Source: Micromonospora marina (GTDB lineage Bacteria > Actinomycetota > Actinomycetes > Mycobacteriales > Micromonosporaceae). Taken from it: 64,000 bases of DNA. Numbering within the stretch: position 1 is the first letter of the stretch; the number at the start of each line of letters is the position of its first letter. The notes under the pieces were generated by a model that worked only from the letters and a program-made list of their open reading frames with translations, was not told the DNA's origin and did not search any database. A program made the translations under genes and the position numbers. This document shows, piece by piece, positions 25,789 to 34,205 of the stretch. The stretch is taken from the NCBI RefSeq assembly GCF_900091565.1, contig NZ_FMCV01000010.1:115845-179844 (forward strand), in the 5' to 3' direction.

Positions 25789-27477
25789 TCAGAAGCGGGC
25801 GGGCTCGCGGTAGACGCCCCACTCGGTGCGGAGGGCGTCGCAGATCTCGCCGAGCGTGGCCTCGGCGCGGACCGCGTCGAGCATGGCGGGGATCATGTTC
25901 TCGCCGGTCCGGGAGACCTCGACCATCCGCGCTACGGCCGCGGTGACGGCGGCGTCGTCGCGGGCCGACTTGCGCTCGGTCAGCACCCGGCGCTGCTCCA
26001 GCTCCACCTCGTGCGAGATGCGCAGGATCTCCAGGTCCTTCGCGACGGTGCCGGTGTGGCAGTTGACGCCGACGATCCGCTTGTCGCCCTTCTCCAGCGC
26101 CTGCTGGTAGGCGAAGGCCGACTCGGCGATGTGCCCGGTGAACCAGCCGTCCTCGATACCGCGCAGGATGCCGGAGGTCATCGGGCCGATGGTGTGCGGG
26201 CCCTCGCCGCCGAGCTGCTTGATCCGGGCGAAGATCTCCTCCGCCTCGGCCTCGATCCGATCGGTGAGCGCCTCGACGTACCAGGAGCCGCCGAGCGGGT
26301 CGGCCACGTTCACCACGCCGGTCTCCTCCATCAGCACCTGCTGGGTACGCAGGGCGATCTCGGCCGAGGAGTCGGTGGGCAGGGCGAGCGTCTCGTCGAG
26401 GGCGTTGGTGTGCAGCGAGTTGGTGCCGCCGAGCACCGCGGCCAGGGCCTCCACGGCGGTCCGGACCACGTTGTTCACCGGCTGCTGGGCGGTCAGCGAC
26501 ACCCCGGCGGTCTGGGTGTGGAACCGCAGCCACTGCGCCTTCTCGCTGGTCGCCCCGTACACGTCGCGCAGCCAGCGGGCCCAGATCCGGCGGGCGGCGC
26601 GGAACTTGGCGATCTCCTCGAAGAAGTCCACGTGGGAGTCGAAGAAGAAGCTCAGGCCGGGGGCGAACGTGTTCACGTCGAGGCCGCGCGACAGGCCCAG
26701 CTCGACGTACCCGAATCCGTCGGCGAGCGTGTACGCCAGCTCCTGCGCGGCGGTCGAGCCGGCCTCGCGGATGTGGTAGCCGGAGACGGACAGCGGCTTG
26801 TACCGGGGGATCTCCCGCGCGCAGTACTCCATCAGGTCGCCGATGAGGCGCAGGTGCGGCTCGGGGTCGAACAGCCACTCCTTCTGCGCGATGTACTCCT
26901 TGAAGATGTCCGTCTGGAGCGTTCCGTCCAGCGTGGACAGGTCGGCGCCCTGCCGTTCGGCGGCGACCAGGTACATGCAGAAGACCGGCACGGCCGGACC
27001 GGAGATGGTCATGGAGGTGGTCACGCCGGCCAGGTCGATGCCGTCGAACAGCACCTCCATGTCGGCCGCCGAGTCCACGGCGACGCCGCAGTGGCCGACC
27101 TCGCCGAGGGACTGCGGGTCGTCCGAGTCGCGGCCCATCAGCGTCGGCATGTCGAAGGCGACTGACAGACCGCCGCCGCCCGCGCCGAGGATCATCTTGT
27201 AGCGCTCGTTTGTCTGCCGGGCGTTGCCGAAGCCGGCGAACTGCCTGATGGTCCAGGTCCGCCCGCGGTAGCCGGTCGGATACAGACCCCTGGTGTACGG
27301 GAACTCGCCGGGCCAGCCGATCCGCTCGAACCCGGGGTACGCGGAGTCCTCCGGCGGGCCGTACACCGGCTCGACCGGCAGTCCGGACAGCGTGGTGAAG
27401 TCCGCGTCGCGCTTGCGGGCGGCGTCGTAGCGGGCCTGCCAGCGGGCCCGACCGGCGGCGATCTCGTCAGCGTCCAT
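25789..27477 (-). CDS. icmA: Isobutyryl-CoA mutase large subunit (IcmA type)
   Basis: The 562-residue protein has the adenosylcobalamin mutase TIM barrel but no B12-binding domain, as expected of a large subunit that needs a separate small subunit (IcmB). It is close to methylmalonyl-CoA mutase, but two substrate-specifying residues favour isobutyryl-CoA: Phe80 in WTIRQFAGFG and Gln198 in KEYIAQKEW. These are Tyr and Arg in methylmalonyl-CoA mutases, and the numbering matches that known for Streptomyces IcmA. The reaction interconverts isobutyryl-CoA and n-butyryl-CoA, linking valine breakdown to the ethylmalonyl-CoA route. AAGGAG sits eight bases before the ATG. No icmB is visible nearby. 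Confidence 0.9.
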   Translation of the reverse strand: MDADEIAAGRARWQARYDAARKRDADFTTLSGLPVEPVYGPPEDSAYPGFERIGWPGEFPYTRGLYPTGYRGRTWTIRQFAGFGNARQTNERYKMILGAGGGGLSVAFDMPTLMGRDSDDPQSLGEVGHCGVAVDSAADMEVLFDGIDLAGVTTSMTISGPAVPVFCMYLVAAERQGADLSTLDGTLQTDIFKEYIAQKEWLFDPEPHLRLIGDLMEYCAREIPRYKPLSVSGYHIREAGSTAAQELAYTLADGFGYVELGLSRGLDVNTFAPGLSFFFDSHVDFFEEIAKFRAARRIWARWLRDVYGATSEKAQWLRFHTQTAGVSLTAQQPVNNVVRTAVEALAAVLGGTNSLHTNALDETLALPTDSSAEIALRTQQVLMEETGVVNVADPLGGSWYVEALTDRIEAEAEEIFARIKQLGGEGPHTIGPMTSGILRGIEDGWFTGHIAESAFAYQQALEKGDKRIVGVNCHTGTVAKDLEILRISHEVELEQRRVLTERKSARDDAAVTAAVARMVEVSRTGENMIPAMLDAVRAEATLGEICDALRTEWGVYREPARF

Positions 27478-27529
27478 CCGCGGAGCTCCTTCTCAAGTCG
27501 TCGTCCCGAGTCCGAGTGTAGAGCGAAAT

Positions 27530-27547
27530 CCTGAACGATCCTTAAGG
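27530..27547 (-). promoter_or_regulatory. Candidate operator upstream of icmA
   Basis: Read toward icmA the sequence is CCTTAAGGATCGTTCAGG. It matches the sequence upstream of the epimerase gene (CCTTAACGATTGTTCGGT at 36439) at 14 of 18 positions, and shares CGTTCAG with the ccr and ecm motifs. It lies about 50 bp before the start codon. It may be a binding site of a shared regulator; this is inference from pattern only. Confidence 0.35.
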
Positions 27548-27706
27548 GCACGCGTACCGGCTGGTAACCCGGCGGCCGGCCCATCACCGTCGATCCGCAG
27601 GTCAGAGTCTCGCCTCGGGTGGCGGACGGCTGCCCGGCGGGCCTCGCGCCGGCCCGCGACGGCGTCCGGCGCCTCGGGTCGGGCCGCGGCACGCACAGGT
27701 GACCGG

Positions 27707-29350
27707 TCAGCCGGTGGGCTCGGGCCCGCCGGCACGCATGACGTCCCGCGCGGTGAGCGCCACGTGCAGCGACAGGCGCCGCTCGCTCGACTCCAGGTCG
27801 ACGCCGAGCACCCGCTCGATCAACTCCAGCCGCTGGTACAGCGCTGATCGCGACACCGACATCGCGTCCGCCGCGCGCCGCTTGTTGCGGCCCTCCACGA
27901 GGTACGTCTCCAACAGGGCGACGTGGTTCGTGCCGTGGCGCTGGTCGTAGGAGAGCAGCGGGCCCAGCTCGCGCTCGACGAACGTCTGCAGGCGCACGTC
28001 GTCGCGCAGCAGGTACAGCAGGCCCCGGAGGCGGACGTCGTGCAGCCGGTAGAACGGGCGCGGCTCGGCGGTGTGCACCGTGGCGTCGGCCACCTGCGCC
28101 GCCTCGGCCAGCGAGCGCCGGGCCAGGTCGAGCGTCCGGACCACCGATCCGGCGGCGACCACGACGTCCGATCCGGCTCGGTGGCCCGCCCGGGTGAGCG
28201 CGGCGGACAGGTTCCCCAGCGCGGCCTCGTCGGAGCCGGTCTCGTCGAGCGCGACGAGGAGCGTGACACCGGTACCGCCGGCCGCCTCGTCCACGTCGCC
28301 GACGAGCGCCGCGAGCCCGCACTCGCGTACCGCCGTCTCCACCGCGTCGAGCAGTTCCCGCCGGTTCGCATTCCCGCCGGCACCGGCGCCCGGGGCCGGA
28401 CGGCGCCGCCGGACCACGACGCCGAGCAGCCGTCGCTGCTCCAGGACCACACCGAGCCCGCGCGCCCGCAGCGCCACGTCCCGGGTGGGCGCCGAGTGGT
28501 TGACGATGCTCAGCAGCAGGCTGCTGCGCGCCTGCCGTTCGACCGACGACGAGTCCCGGGCGACGAGCTGGTTCAGCGCGATGGTGGACGCGGCGCGTTC
28601 CAGCAGCACCCGGGTCCGGGCCGGTGGCTCCTGGTCGCACAGCAGCACGAGCCGACCCCACCTGTCGCCCCGCGCCTCGACACCTGTCACCAGCCAGCCC
28701 GAGCGCGGTTCGTAGCCGGTGCCGGACGGGACCTCGACCGCGCGTGAGCGGGTCTCCCAGCGGTCGAGCAGCTCCTCGGCGGTAAGCGGGCCGGTCTCGT
28801 ACGCCAGCACCTGGTGGGCGAGGTTCTCCAGCACGGCGGGACGCCGGGACAGGCGGGTGACCTCGCGGAGCACCTGCCGGGGCTCGGCGCCCTCCACCGA
28901 AAGCTCGGTGAAGATGCGGTGGATCTCGTCCTTGGCGAGCAGGTCGGCCGTCTGCTCCTCGACGATCACCGAGTGGACGACCTCGGTGACGGCGACGAAC
29001 CGCATCTCGCGGCGGAGCGCGATCAGGGGCAGGTTCCGGCTGCGGGCGTGCTCGACCAGCCCGGCCGGCAGCGTGCCGCCGAACCGGCGGCCCAGCTCGA
29101 CCACCACACCCGCCACCCCGACCGCCGCCAGGTCGTCGATCCACCGGCGCAGCCCGTCGTCGTCAGGGGGCAGGCCGATACCGGTGGTCAGGACCAGCTC
29201 GCCGCCCCGGAGCAGGTCGGCGATCTCGGGGATCTCGGCGACGTGCACCCAGCGCACCGGCGCGTCCAGCCGGTCCCGGCCCGCCAGGACGCGCGGCCCG
29301 GCCTGCTGCAACGCCGGCAGTTCGAGCACGTCTCGGACCGTCATGGGCAT
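27707..29350 (-). CDS. PucR-family transcriptional regulator
   Basis: The 547-residue regulator has an N-terminal PucR-like ligand-sensing domain (MTVRDVLELPALQQAGPRVL onward, about 1-130), a variable middle (GGDEF-like/GAF-like) and a C-terminal helix-turn-helix (LLETYLVEGRNKRRAADAMS, then VSRSALYQRLELIERVLGVD), the CdaR/PucR_2 type. Family members activate or repress purine, GABA, proline or beta-alanine use. It is divergent from mmsA and the aminotransferase, with 107 bp between starts, so it probably controls them. A longer frame extends upstream, but the ATG at 29350 is preceded by AGGGGG and matches the family N-terminus. Confidence 0.9.
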   Translation of the reverse strand: MPMTVRDVLELPALQQAGPRVLAGRDRLDAPVRWVHVAEIPEIADLLRGGELVLTTGIGLPPDDDGLRRWIDDLAAVGVAGVVVELGRRFGGTLPAGLVEHARSRNLPLIALRREMRFVAVTEVVHSVIVEEQTADLLAKDEIHRIFTELSVEGAEPRQVLREVTRLSRRPAVLENLAHQVLAYETGPLTAEELLDRWETRSRAVEVPSGTGYEPRSGWLVTGVEARGDRWGRLVLLCDQEPPARTRVLLERAASTIALNQLVARDSSSVERQARSSLLLSIVNHSAPTRDVALRARGLGVVLEQRRLLGVVVRRRRPAPGAGAGGNANRRELLDAVETAVRECGLAALVGDVDEAAGGTGVTLLVALDETGSDEAALGNLSAALTRAGHRAGSDVVVAAGSVVRTLDLARRSLAEAAQVADATVHTAEPRPFYRLHDVRLRGLLYLLRDDVRLQTFVERELGPLLSYDQRHGTNHVALLETYLVEGRNKRRAADAMSVSRSALYQRLELIERVLGVDLESSERRLSLHVALTARDVMRAGGPEPTG

Positions 29351-29408
29351 CGGAGCGTCGCCCCCTCTCCTCCGGCGCACAGTATGTGCGCTTCCGGTGG
29401 ACGGGAAC

Positions 29409-29439
29409 GACACAGTGTCCATTGCCCGGACCTGGGCAA
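29409..29439. promoter_or_regulatory. Two adjacent palindromes in the pucR-like/mmsA divergent promoter
   Basis: GACAC-A-GTGTC (29409-29419) and TTGCCC-ggacct-GGGCAA (29422-29439) lie side by side in the 107-bp region between the divergent starts. Either could be the operator of the PucR-like protein. The second ends only 18 bases before the mmsA ATG, where binding would block initiation. Confidence 0.4.
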
Positions 29440-29457
29440 GCGCAGATGATCCCGGGC

Positions 29458-30990
29458 ATGACCCAGACAGCACCCGGCACCGCGCTCACACCCTTCCCCC
29501 TGGAGCGGGTGACCCACTGGATCGACGGCAAGCCGGTCGCCGGCGTCACCGAGCGTACGGCCCCGGTCTACGATCCGGCGCTGGGCGCGGTCCGGGCGGA
29601 GGTGCCGCTGGCCTCGGTCGACGAGGTGGACCAGGCGGTCGCGTCGGCCGCCGCCGCGTTCGCCTCCTGGCGGACCTCGTCGCTGACCAGGCGCACCCAG
29701 GTGCTGTTCGCGTTCCGTGAGCTGGTCGACCGGCACAAGCAGGAGCTGGCCGAGCTGATCACGGCCGAGCACGGCAAGGTCGTCCCGGACGCCCTCGGCG
29801 AGGTCACCCGCGGCCTGGAGGTCGTCGAGTTCGCCTGCGGGATCCCGCACCTGCTCAAGGGCGGCTATTCGGAGGGCGTGTCCACGAACGTGGACGTCTA
29901 CTCGATCCGCCAGCCGGTCGGCGTCTGCGCCGTCATCTCGCCGTTCAACTTCCCGGTGATGGTCCCGATGTGGTTCGTGCCCGTCGCTGTCGCGGCGGGC
30001 AACACGGTCGTGCTCAAGCCCAGCGAGAAGGACCCGTCCGCGTCGCTGCTCGTGGCCCGGCTCTGGGAGCAGGCCGGCCTCCCGGCGGGCGTGTTCAACG
30101 TCGTGCACGGCGACAAGGTCGCGGTGGACCGGCTGCTTGAGCACCCCGAGGTCAAGGCGGTGTCGTTCGTCGGCTCCACGCCGATCGCCCGGTACGTGTA
30201 CGAGACGGGCACCCGCAACGGCAAGCGGGTCCAGGCCCTCGGCGGCGCGAAGAACCACATGGTGGTGCTGCCCGACGCCGACCTGGACCTGGCCGCCGAC
30301 GCGGCGGTGAACGCCGGGTTCGGCTCGGCCGGCGAGCGGTGCATGGCGATCTCGGCCCTGGTTGTCGTCGAGCCGGTCGCCGACGACCTGGTGGCCCGGA
30401 TCCGCGAGCGCATCGCCACGCTGAAGGTCGGTGACGGCCGGCGCTCCTGCGACATGGGTCCGCTGGTCACCCGGGAGCACCGCGACCGCGTCGCGTCGTA
30501 CCTCGACGCGGGCGTCGAGGCGGGCGCGGAACTGGTGGTGGACGGCCGCGACGTGCGCGTCGACGGCGACGGGTCCGGGTTCTGGCTCGGCCCGAGCCTG
30601 CTGGACCGGGTGTCGCCGGAGATGAGCGTGTACACCGACGAGATCTTCGGCCCGGTGCTGTCGGTGGTGCGCGTCGGCAGCTACGACGAGGCGCTCGCGC
30701 TGGTGAACGCCAACCGGTACGGCAACGGGACGGCCATCTTCACGAACGACGGCGGCGCCGCGCGTCGCTACCAGAACGAGGTCGAGGTCGGCATGGTCGG
30801 CGTCAACGTGCCGATTCCGGTGCCGATGGCCTACTACTCCTTCGGCGGCTGGAAGGACAGCCTCTTCGGCGACTCGCACGCCCACGGCACCGAGGGCGTG
30901 CACTTCTTCACCCGCGGCAAGGTCGTCACCTCCCGGTGGCTCGACCCCAGCCACGGCGGGATCGACCTCGGCTTCCCCGAGAACGTCTGA
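29458..30990 (+). CDS. mmsA: CoA-acylating methylmalonate-semialdehyde dehydrogenase
   Basis: The 510-residue aldehyde dehydrogenase belongs to the MmsA/IolA group, which oxidises methylmalonate or malonate semialdehyde with CoA and NAD, giving propionyl-CoA or acetyl-CoA plus CO2. The catalytic Cys lies in FGSAGERCMAIS, and ISPFNFPVMVPMWF and FVGSTPIARYVYETG are MmsA-typical. The CoA-dependent subgroup lacks the general-base Glu of ordinary aldehyde dehydrogenases, and here the segment reads ALGGAKNHMVV, as expected. The ATG at 29458 has no good ribosome-binding site and may be leaderless; another in-frame ATG is 12 bases upstream. With the aminotransferase that follows 20 bases later it forms a route from a beta-amino acid to an acyl-CoA. 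Confidence 0.94.
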   Translation: MTQTAPGTALTPFPLERVTHWIDGKPVAGVTERTAPVYDPALGAVRAEVPLASVDEVDQAVASAAAAFASWRTSSLTRRTQVLFAFRELVDRHKQELAELITAEHGKVVPDALGEVTRGLEVVEFACGIPHLLKGGYSEGVSTNVDVYSIRQPVGVCAVISPFNFPVMVPMWFVPVAVAAGNTVVLKPSEKDPSASLLVARLWEQAGLPAGVFNVVHGDKVAVDRLLEHPEVKAVSFVGSTPIARYVYETGTRNGKRVQALGGAKNHMVVLPDADLDLAADAAVNAGFGSAGERCMAISALVVVEPVADDLVARIRERIATLKVGDGRRSCDMGPLVTREHRDRVASYLDAGVEAGAELVVDGRDVRVDGDGSGFWLGPSLLDRVSPEMSVYTDEIFGPVLSVVRVGSYDEALALVNANRYGNGTAIFTNDGGAARRYQNEVEVGMVGVNVPIPVPMAYYSFGGWKDSLFGDSHAHGTEGVHFFTRGKVVTSRWLDPSHGGIDLGFPENV

Positions 30991-31010
30991 GCAGCGGAAG
31001 TGAGAACGCG

Positions 31011-32342
31011 ATGAGCACCAGCGCACAGCGCACCTACGAACTCGACCGCGCGCACGTCTTCCACTCCTGGTCCGCCCAGTCGTCGCTCGACCCGATGGTG
31101 GTCGAGCGGGCCGAGGGCTCGTACTTCTGGGACGGCGACGGGAACCGCTACCTGGACTTCTCGTCGCAGCTCGTCAACACCAACATCGGCCACCAGCACC
31201 CGGTGGTGGTCGCGGCGATCCAGGAGCAGGCCGCCAGGCTGTGCACGATCGCGCCGTCGTACGCCAACGACGCCCGCGGCGAGGCGGCCCGGCTGATCAC
31301 CGAGTTGACCCCGGCGGGCCTTTCCAAGGTGTTCTTCACCAACGGCGGCGCGGACGCGATCGAACACGCCGTCCGGATGGCCCGGCTGCACACCGGCCGG
31401 CCGAAGGTGCTGTCGCAGTACCGCAGCTACCACGGCGGCACGCAGACCGCGGTGAATCTGACCGGCGACCCGCGCCGCTGGCCCAGCGACAACGGCACCG
31501 CCGGAGTCGTGCGCTTCTTCGGCCCGTTCCTCTACCGGTCGGAGTTCGGCGCCACCACCGAGGAGGAGGAGTGCACGCTCGCGCTGCGCCACCTCGAACG
31601 TGTCGTGGAGATGGAGGGCCCGTCCACCATCGCCGCGATCGTGCTGGAGACGGTGCCGGGCACCGCCGGCATCATGCCGCCGCCGCCGGGCTTCCTCGCG
31701 GGCGTACGGAACCTGTGCGACAGGCACGGCATCCTCTACGTCGCCGACGAGGTGATGGCGGGCTTCGGGCGTACCGGCGCCTGGTTCGCGCTGGACCATC
31801 ACGGTGTGACGCCTGACCTGATCACCTTCGCCAAGGGCGTGAACTCCGGTTACGTCCCGCTCGGCGGCGTGGTGATCGCCGACCACGTGGCCGAGACGTT
31901 CGCCACCCGCGCCTACCCCGGCGGCCTGACCTACTCCGGCCACCCGCTGGCCACCGCCGCCGCCGTCGCGACCATCAACGTGATGCGGGACGAGCGGATC
32001 GTCGAGAACGCCGCCACGATCGGCGCCGACGTGCTGGGCCCGGGACTGCGGGAGCTGGCCGACCGGCACCCGAGCGTCGGTGACGTACGCGGGCTCGGCG
32101 TGTTCTGGGCGCTGGAGCTGGTACGCGACCGCGAGACGAAGGAGCCGCTGGCGCCGTACGGGTCGTCGTCGCCGGAGATGAACGAGGTGCTGGCCGCGTG
32201 CAGGCGCGGCGGCCTGGTCACGTTCGCGAACTTCAACCGGATCCACGTGGTGCCGCCGTGCACCGTGTCGGCGACGGAGACCAAGGCGGGCCTGGCGATC
32301 CTCGACGAGGCGCTGACGCTGGCCGACCGCCACACGGTCTGA
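31011..32342 (+). CDS. Class III (omega) aminotransferase, PLP-dependent
   Basis: The 443-residue enzyme transfers the amino group from an omega-amino acid or amine to an oxo-acid. The PLP lysine lies in LITFAKGVNSGYVPLGGV, and the DEVMAGFGRTG cofactor-binding motif and YSGHPLATAAA segment are typical of class III. Coupling with mmsA suggests beta-alanine or 3-aminoisobutyrate as donor, yielding malonate or methylmalonate semialdehyde; taurine:pyruvate-like activity is an alternative. It starts 20 bases after mmsA, so the two are one operon, probably under the divergent PucR-like regulator. Confidence 0.9.
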   Translation: MSTSAQRTYELDRAHVFHSWSAQSSLDPMVVERAEGSYFWDGDGNRYLDFSSQLVNTNIGHQHPVVVAAIQEQAARLCTIAPSYANDARGEAARLITELTPAGLSKVFFTNGGADAIEHAVRMARLHTGRPKVLSQYRSYHGGTQTAVNLTGDPRRWPSDNGTAGVVRFFGPFLYRSEFGATTEEEECTLALRHLERVVEMEGPSTIAAIVLETVPGTAGIMPPPPGFLAGVRNLCDRHGILYVADEVMAGFGRTGAWFALDHHGVTPDLITFAKGVNSGYVPLGGVVIADHVAETFATRAYPGGLTYSGHPLATAAAVATINVMRDERIVENAATIGADVLGPGLRELADRHPSVGDVRGLGVFWALELVRDRETKEPLAPYGSSSPEMNEVLAACRRGGLVTFANFNRIHVVPPCTVSATETKAGLAILDEALTLADRHTV

Positions 32343-32376
32343 GCCACCGCCCCGCCGCGCCCGAACGGTCCGACAG

Positions 32377-32634
32377 TCACAGCAGCAGCCGGCGGGCGCA
32401 CGGACCGTCGTGGTCGGCCCGCAGCAGGCAGCGCCGGCCGTCGCCCATCCGCAGATCGCAGAAGACCCGATGGCGTACGCCCTGCTCGTCCTCGGCCGAG
32501 ACGGTGGTCTCGCCCGGGTCGGCCTGGGCGAGCACGCCCGACCAGCGGGCGACGACCCGGGCCAGGCGTACGGCGCCGGCCATGTCACCGGCGACGACCG
32601 GCAGGTGGATGACGAACCGCTCGCGGGAACTCAT
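32377..32634 (-). CDS. Small Cys-containing hypothetical protein of the GntR/DivIVA cassette
   Basis: The 85-residue product is not a named family. It has a beta-alpha N-terminus (RFVIHLPVVAGDMAGAVRLARV) and a C-terminal stretch with Cys residues spaced as FCDLRMGDGRRCLL...GPCARR, which could bind metal. Its ATG overlaps the stop of the DivIVA-like gene by four bases (ATGA), a clear sign of translational coupling. The longer frame in this phase extends over the DivIVA-like gene and is not credible. Confidence 0.65.
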   Translation of the reverse strand: MSSRERFVIHLPVVAGDMAGAVRLARVVARWSGVLAQADPGETTVSAEDEQGVRHRVFCDLRMGDGRRCLLRADHDGPCARRLLL

Positions 32635-32957
32635 CGACCGTACGCTCCCGCGTTCATCCGCTTCTGCGCCTGCTCGGACTGCCAGCGCCGCAGCGCGTCC
32701 CGGACCCGCGCGGTCTCCTCCCGACTGACGCCGAGCGCCCGGTGGACGTCGGCCAGGTCGAGCGCCACCCGGTCGAGGAACTCGTGCACCTCGGCCGGGT
32801 CGAGCCCGCGCCGACCCAGCCGCGTCGTCCGGAACCGCCGTTCCCGCACCTGCCAGGGGCGCAACGGCGTGTAGTTGGCCGCCCGGTAGCAGCCCGGCTG
32901 GGTGGTGCCGCGACCGGCTCGCTCGCGCCGACCGGGCCACCGGAGGTTCCACCGCAC
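32631..32957 (-). CDS. Small DivIVA-domain-like protein
   Basis: The 108-residue product contains a DivIVA-like N-terminal module (YTPLRPWQVRERRF, then GLDPAEVHEFLDRVALDLADVH) and a short helix ending RRWQSEQAQKRM. DivIVA domains dimerise and sense curved membrane; here the usual long coiled coil is missing. I chose the GTG at 32957 because GAGAGG lies nine bases upstream; a GTG at 33092 would add 45 Arg/Pro-rich residues of no clear character. It is coupled to the 85-residue gene downstream and divergent from the GntR gene. Confidence 0.65.
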   Translation of the reverse strand: MRWNLRWPGRRERAGRGTTQPGCYRAANYTPLRPWQVRERRFRTTRLGRRGLDPAEVHEFLDRVALDLADVHRALGVSREETARVRDALRRWQSEQAQKRMNAGAYGR

Positions 32958-33163
32958 GAAGGCCTGCCTCTCGTGGTCGAAGGGACTGGAAGGGCGGAGC
33001 CACCCGCCCGCCGCGCACGGGCGGCTCCGCCCGCCCCGCCACCGCAGCGTCACTTCGCGGTACGGCACCGGAGCAGTCGAGATTGAGCGCACTCGAAGGA
33101 GTCATGTCCGCCGGTCACCGCGCAAACACGCGCCGACCACAGCAAGAATCCAACATGGCTACA

Positions 33164-33193
33164 ATCCATCATTGCCATAAAGCCTTGATGGAT
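33164..33193. promoter_or_regulatory. Palindrome upstream of the small GntR gene
   Basis: ATCCATCA and TGATGGAT form 8-bp perfect arms separated by 14 bases, 30 bp before the GntR start. The region is AT-rich for this genome, and a TACAAT hexamer overlaps its left edge (33160-33165). It may be an autoregulatory operator for the GntR/DivIVA cassette. Confidence 0.4.
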
Positions 33194-33222
33194 CAGATCT
33201 ACCGGGGCACAAGGCTTACGTC

Positions 33223-33639
33223 ATGACCATCGATCCGCGCTCGCACACGCCGGTCTACGTCCAGCTCGCCGACCTGATCCGAGAGCAAGTCGAATCGGGC
33301 GCGCTGCCGCCCGGGGCGAGCGTCGGCAGCGAGTCGCGGCTCAGCCAGGAGCACCAGATCGGCCGCGACGCGGTCCGGATGGCGATTTCGCTGCTGCGGT
33401 CGGAAGGGCTCGTGACCACCAGCCGTCCGCTCGGCACGCGGGTTCGGGAGACGCCGCAGCGCAGGCAGGTGGAGTTGGCCGCGGGCGCGAGAGTCGTCGC
33501 GCGGATGCCTACCGGCGCCGAGCGCCGGAACATGCTGCTGGACGAGGGCGTACCGGTGCTGGAGATCCACGGCCCGGAGGGCGACGTGGAGTTGCTGCCG
33601 GGTGACGAGGTGGAGCTGACCCGCCCGGCGCACGACTGA
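33223..33639 (+). CDS. Small GntR-family transcriptional regulator
   Basis: The 138-residue regulator has an N-terminal winged helix-turn-helix of GntR type (PVYVQLADLIREQVESGALP, SRLSQEHQIGRDAVRMAISL, LLRSEGLVTTSRPLGTRV). Only a shortened piece of a UTRA-like effector domain follows (ARMPTGAERRNMLLDEGVPVLEI). Such short GntR proteins are known from actinomycete plasmids and integrating elements (KorSA-like) and from chromosomal cassettes. It is divergent from the DivIVA-like/85-residue pair. No integrase or attachment site is visible, so it is not shown to be part of a mobile element. Confidence 0.85.
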   Translation: MTIDPRSHTPVYVQLADLIREQVESGALPPGASVGSESRLSQEHQIGRDAVRMAISLLRSEGLVTTSRPLGTRVRETPQRRQVELAAGARVVARMPTGAERRNMLLDEGVPVLEIHGPEGDVELLPGDEVELTRPAHD

Positions 33640-33654
33640 GCCGGGCGGCGTACG

Positions 33655-34068
33655 TCAGGCGGTGGGCGTACCCATCGCCACGTCGTCGACCCGGATGTTG
33701 ATCTCGGCGGCCCGCAGTCCGTACGCCTCGATGGCGGACGCCACCGCGGCCCGCACCTCGTTCGTCACCTGCGGTACCGGGTACCCGGCGTCGATCACGA
33801 GGACCAGGTTGACCACTGCCGAACCATCGGTGACGTGCGCCGAGCAGCCGCGCCGCGCGTCCCCGACCTGGTCCAGCCCGACCCGGTCCAGCACGGCGTT
33901 GAAGAAGCGGGCGATGTCGCCGCCCAGTTCGGCCACCCCGGGCACCGACTTCGCGGCGGCCACCGCGATCTTCTCGACCACCTCGTCCGAGACCGAAGTG
34001 CTCCCGCCCGCCACGGTCCCAGGCATCGCCGGCAGCTCCTGAGTAGCGTCGTGCTCCACGCGCCCCAC
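33655..34068 (-). CDS. Asp23/Gls24-family envelope stress protein
   Basis: The 137-residue protein has the Asp23/Gls24 (DUF322) pattern: VSDEVVEKIAVAAAKSVPGVAELGG, then VNLVLVIDAGYPVPQVTNEVRAAV and AEINIRVDDVAM. These proteins attach to the inner face of the membrane through partners and help in envelope stress. The gene stands alone, tail-to-tail with the GntR gene. The 137-bp stretch between its start and the meaB stop shows nothing recognisable. Confidence 0.85.
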   Translation of the reverse strand: MGRVEHDATQELPAMPGTVAGGSTSVSDEVVEKIAVAAAKSVPGVAELGGDIARFFNAVLDRVGLDQVGDARRGCSAHVTDGSAVVNLVLVIDAGYPVPQVTNEVRAAVASAIEAYGLRAAEINIRVDDVAMGTPTA

Positions 34069-34205
34069 CCTCCCTCGTCCCGGGGAGCGTACATCGACCG
34101 TCGATCATGGAGTTACGGCCCCGGCAGAAGCCGCGAAGCAGGCGCAACCGGGGCCGCAACCGCAAGATCGCGGGGTTCGTACCAGGAGCGAGGGCTGGGG
34201 GCGGG

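Noticed and set aside
27548..27706. GC-rich inverted segments between icmA and the PucR gene as terminators
   Set aside because: Several short GC stems can be drawn, but none has long perfect arms, and GC content alone explains them.
32631..33092. Longer start (GTG at 33092) for the mini-DivIVA gene
   Set aside because: It has no ribosome-binding site and adds an Arg/Pro-rich stretch; GTG 32957 has GAGAGG at good spacing.
33100..33222. Integration site of a mobile element next to the short GntR gene
   Set aside because: No integrase, excisionase, replication gene, tRNA end or flanking direct repeat was found.
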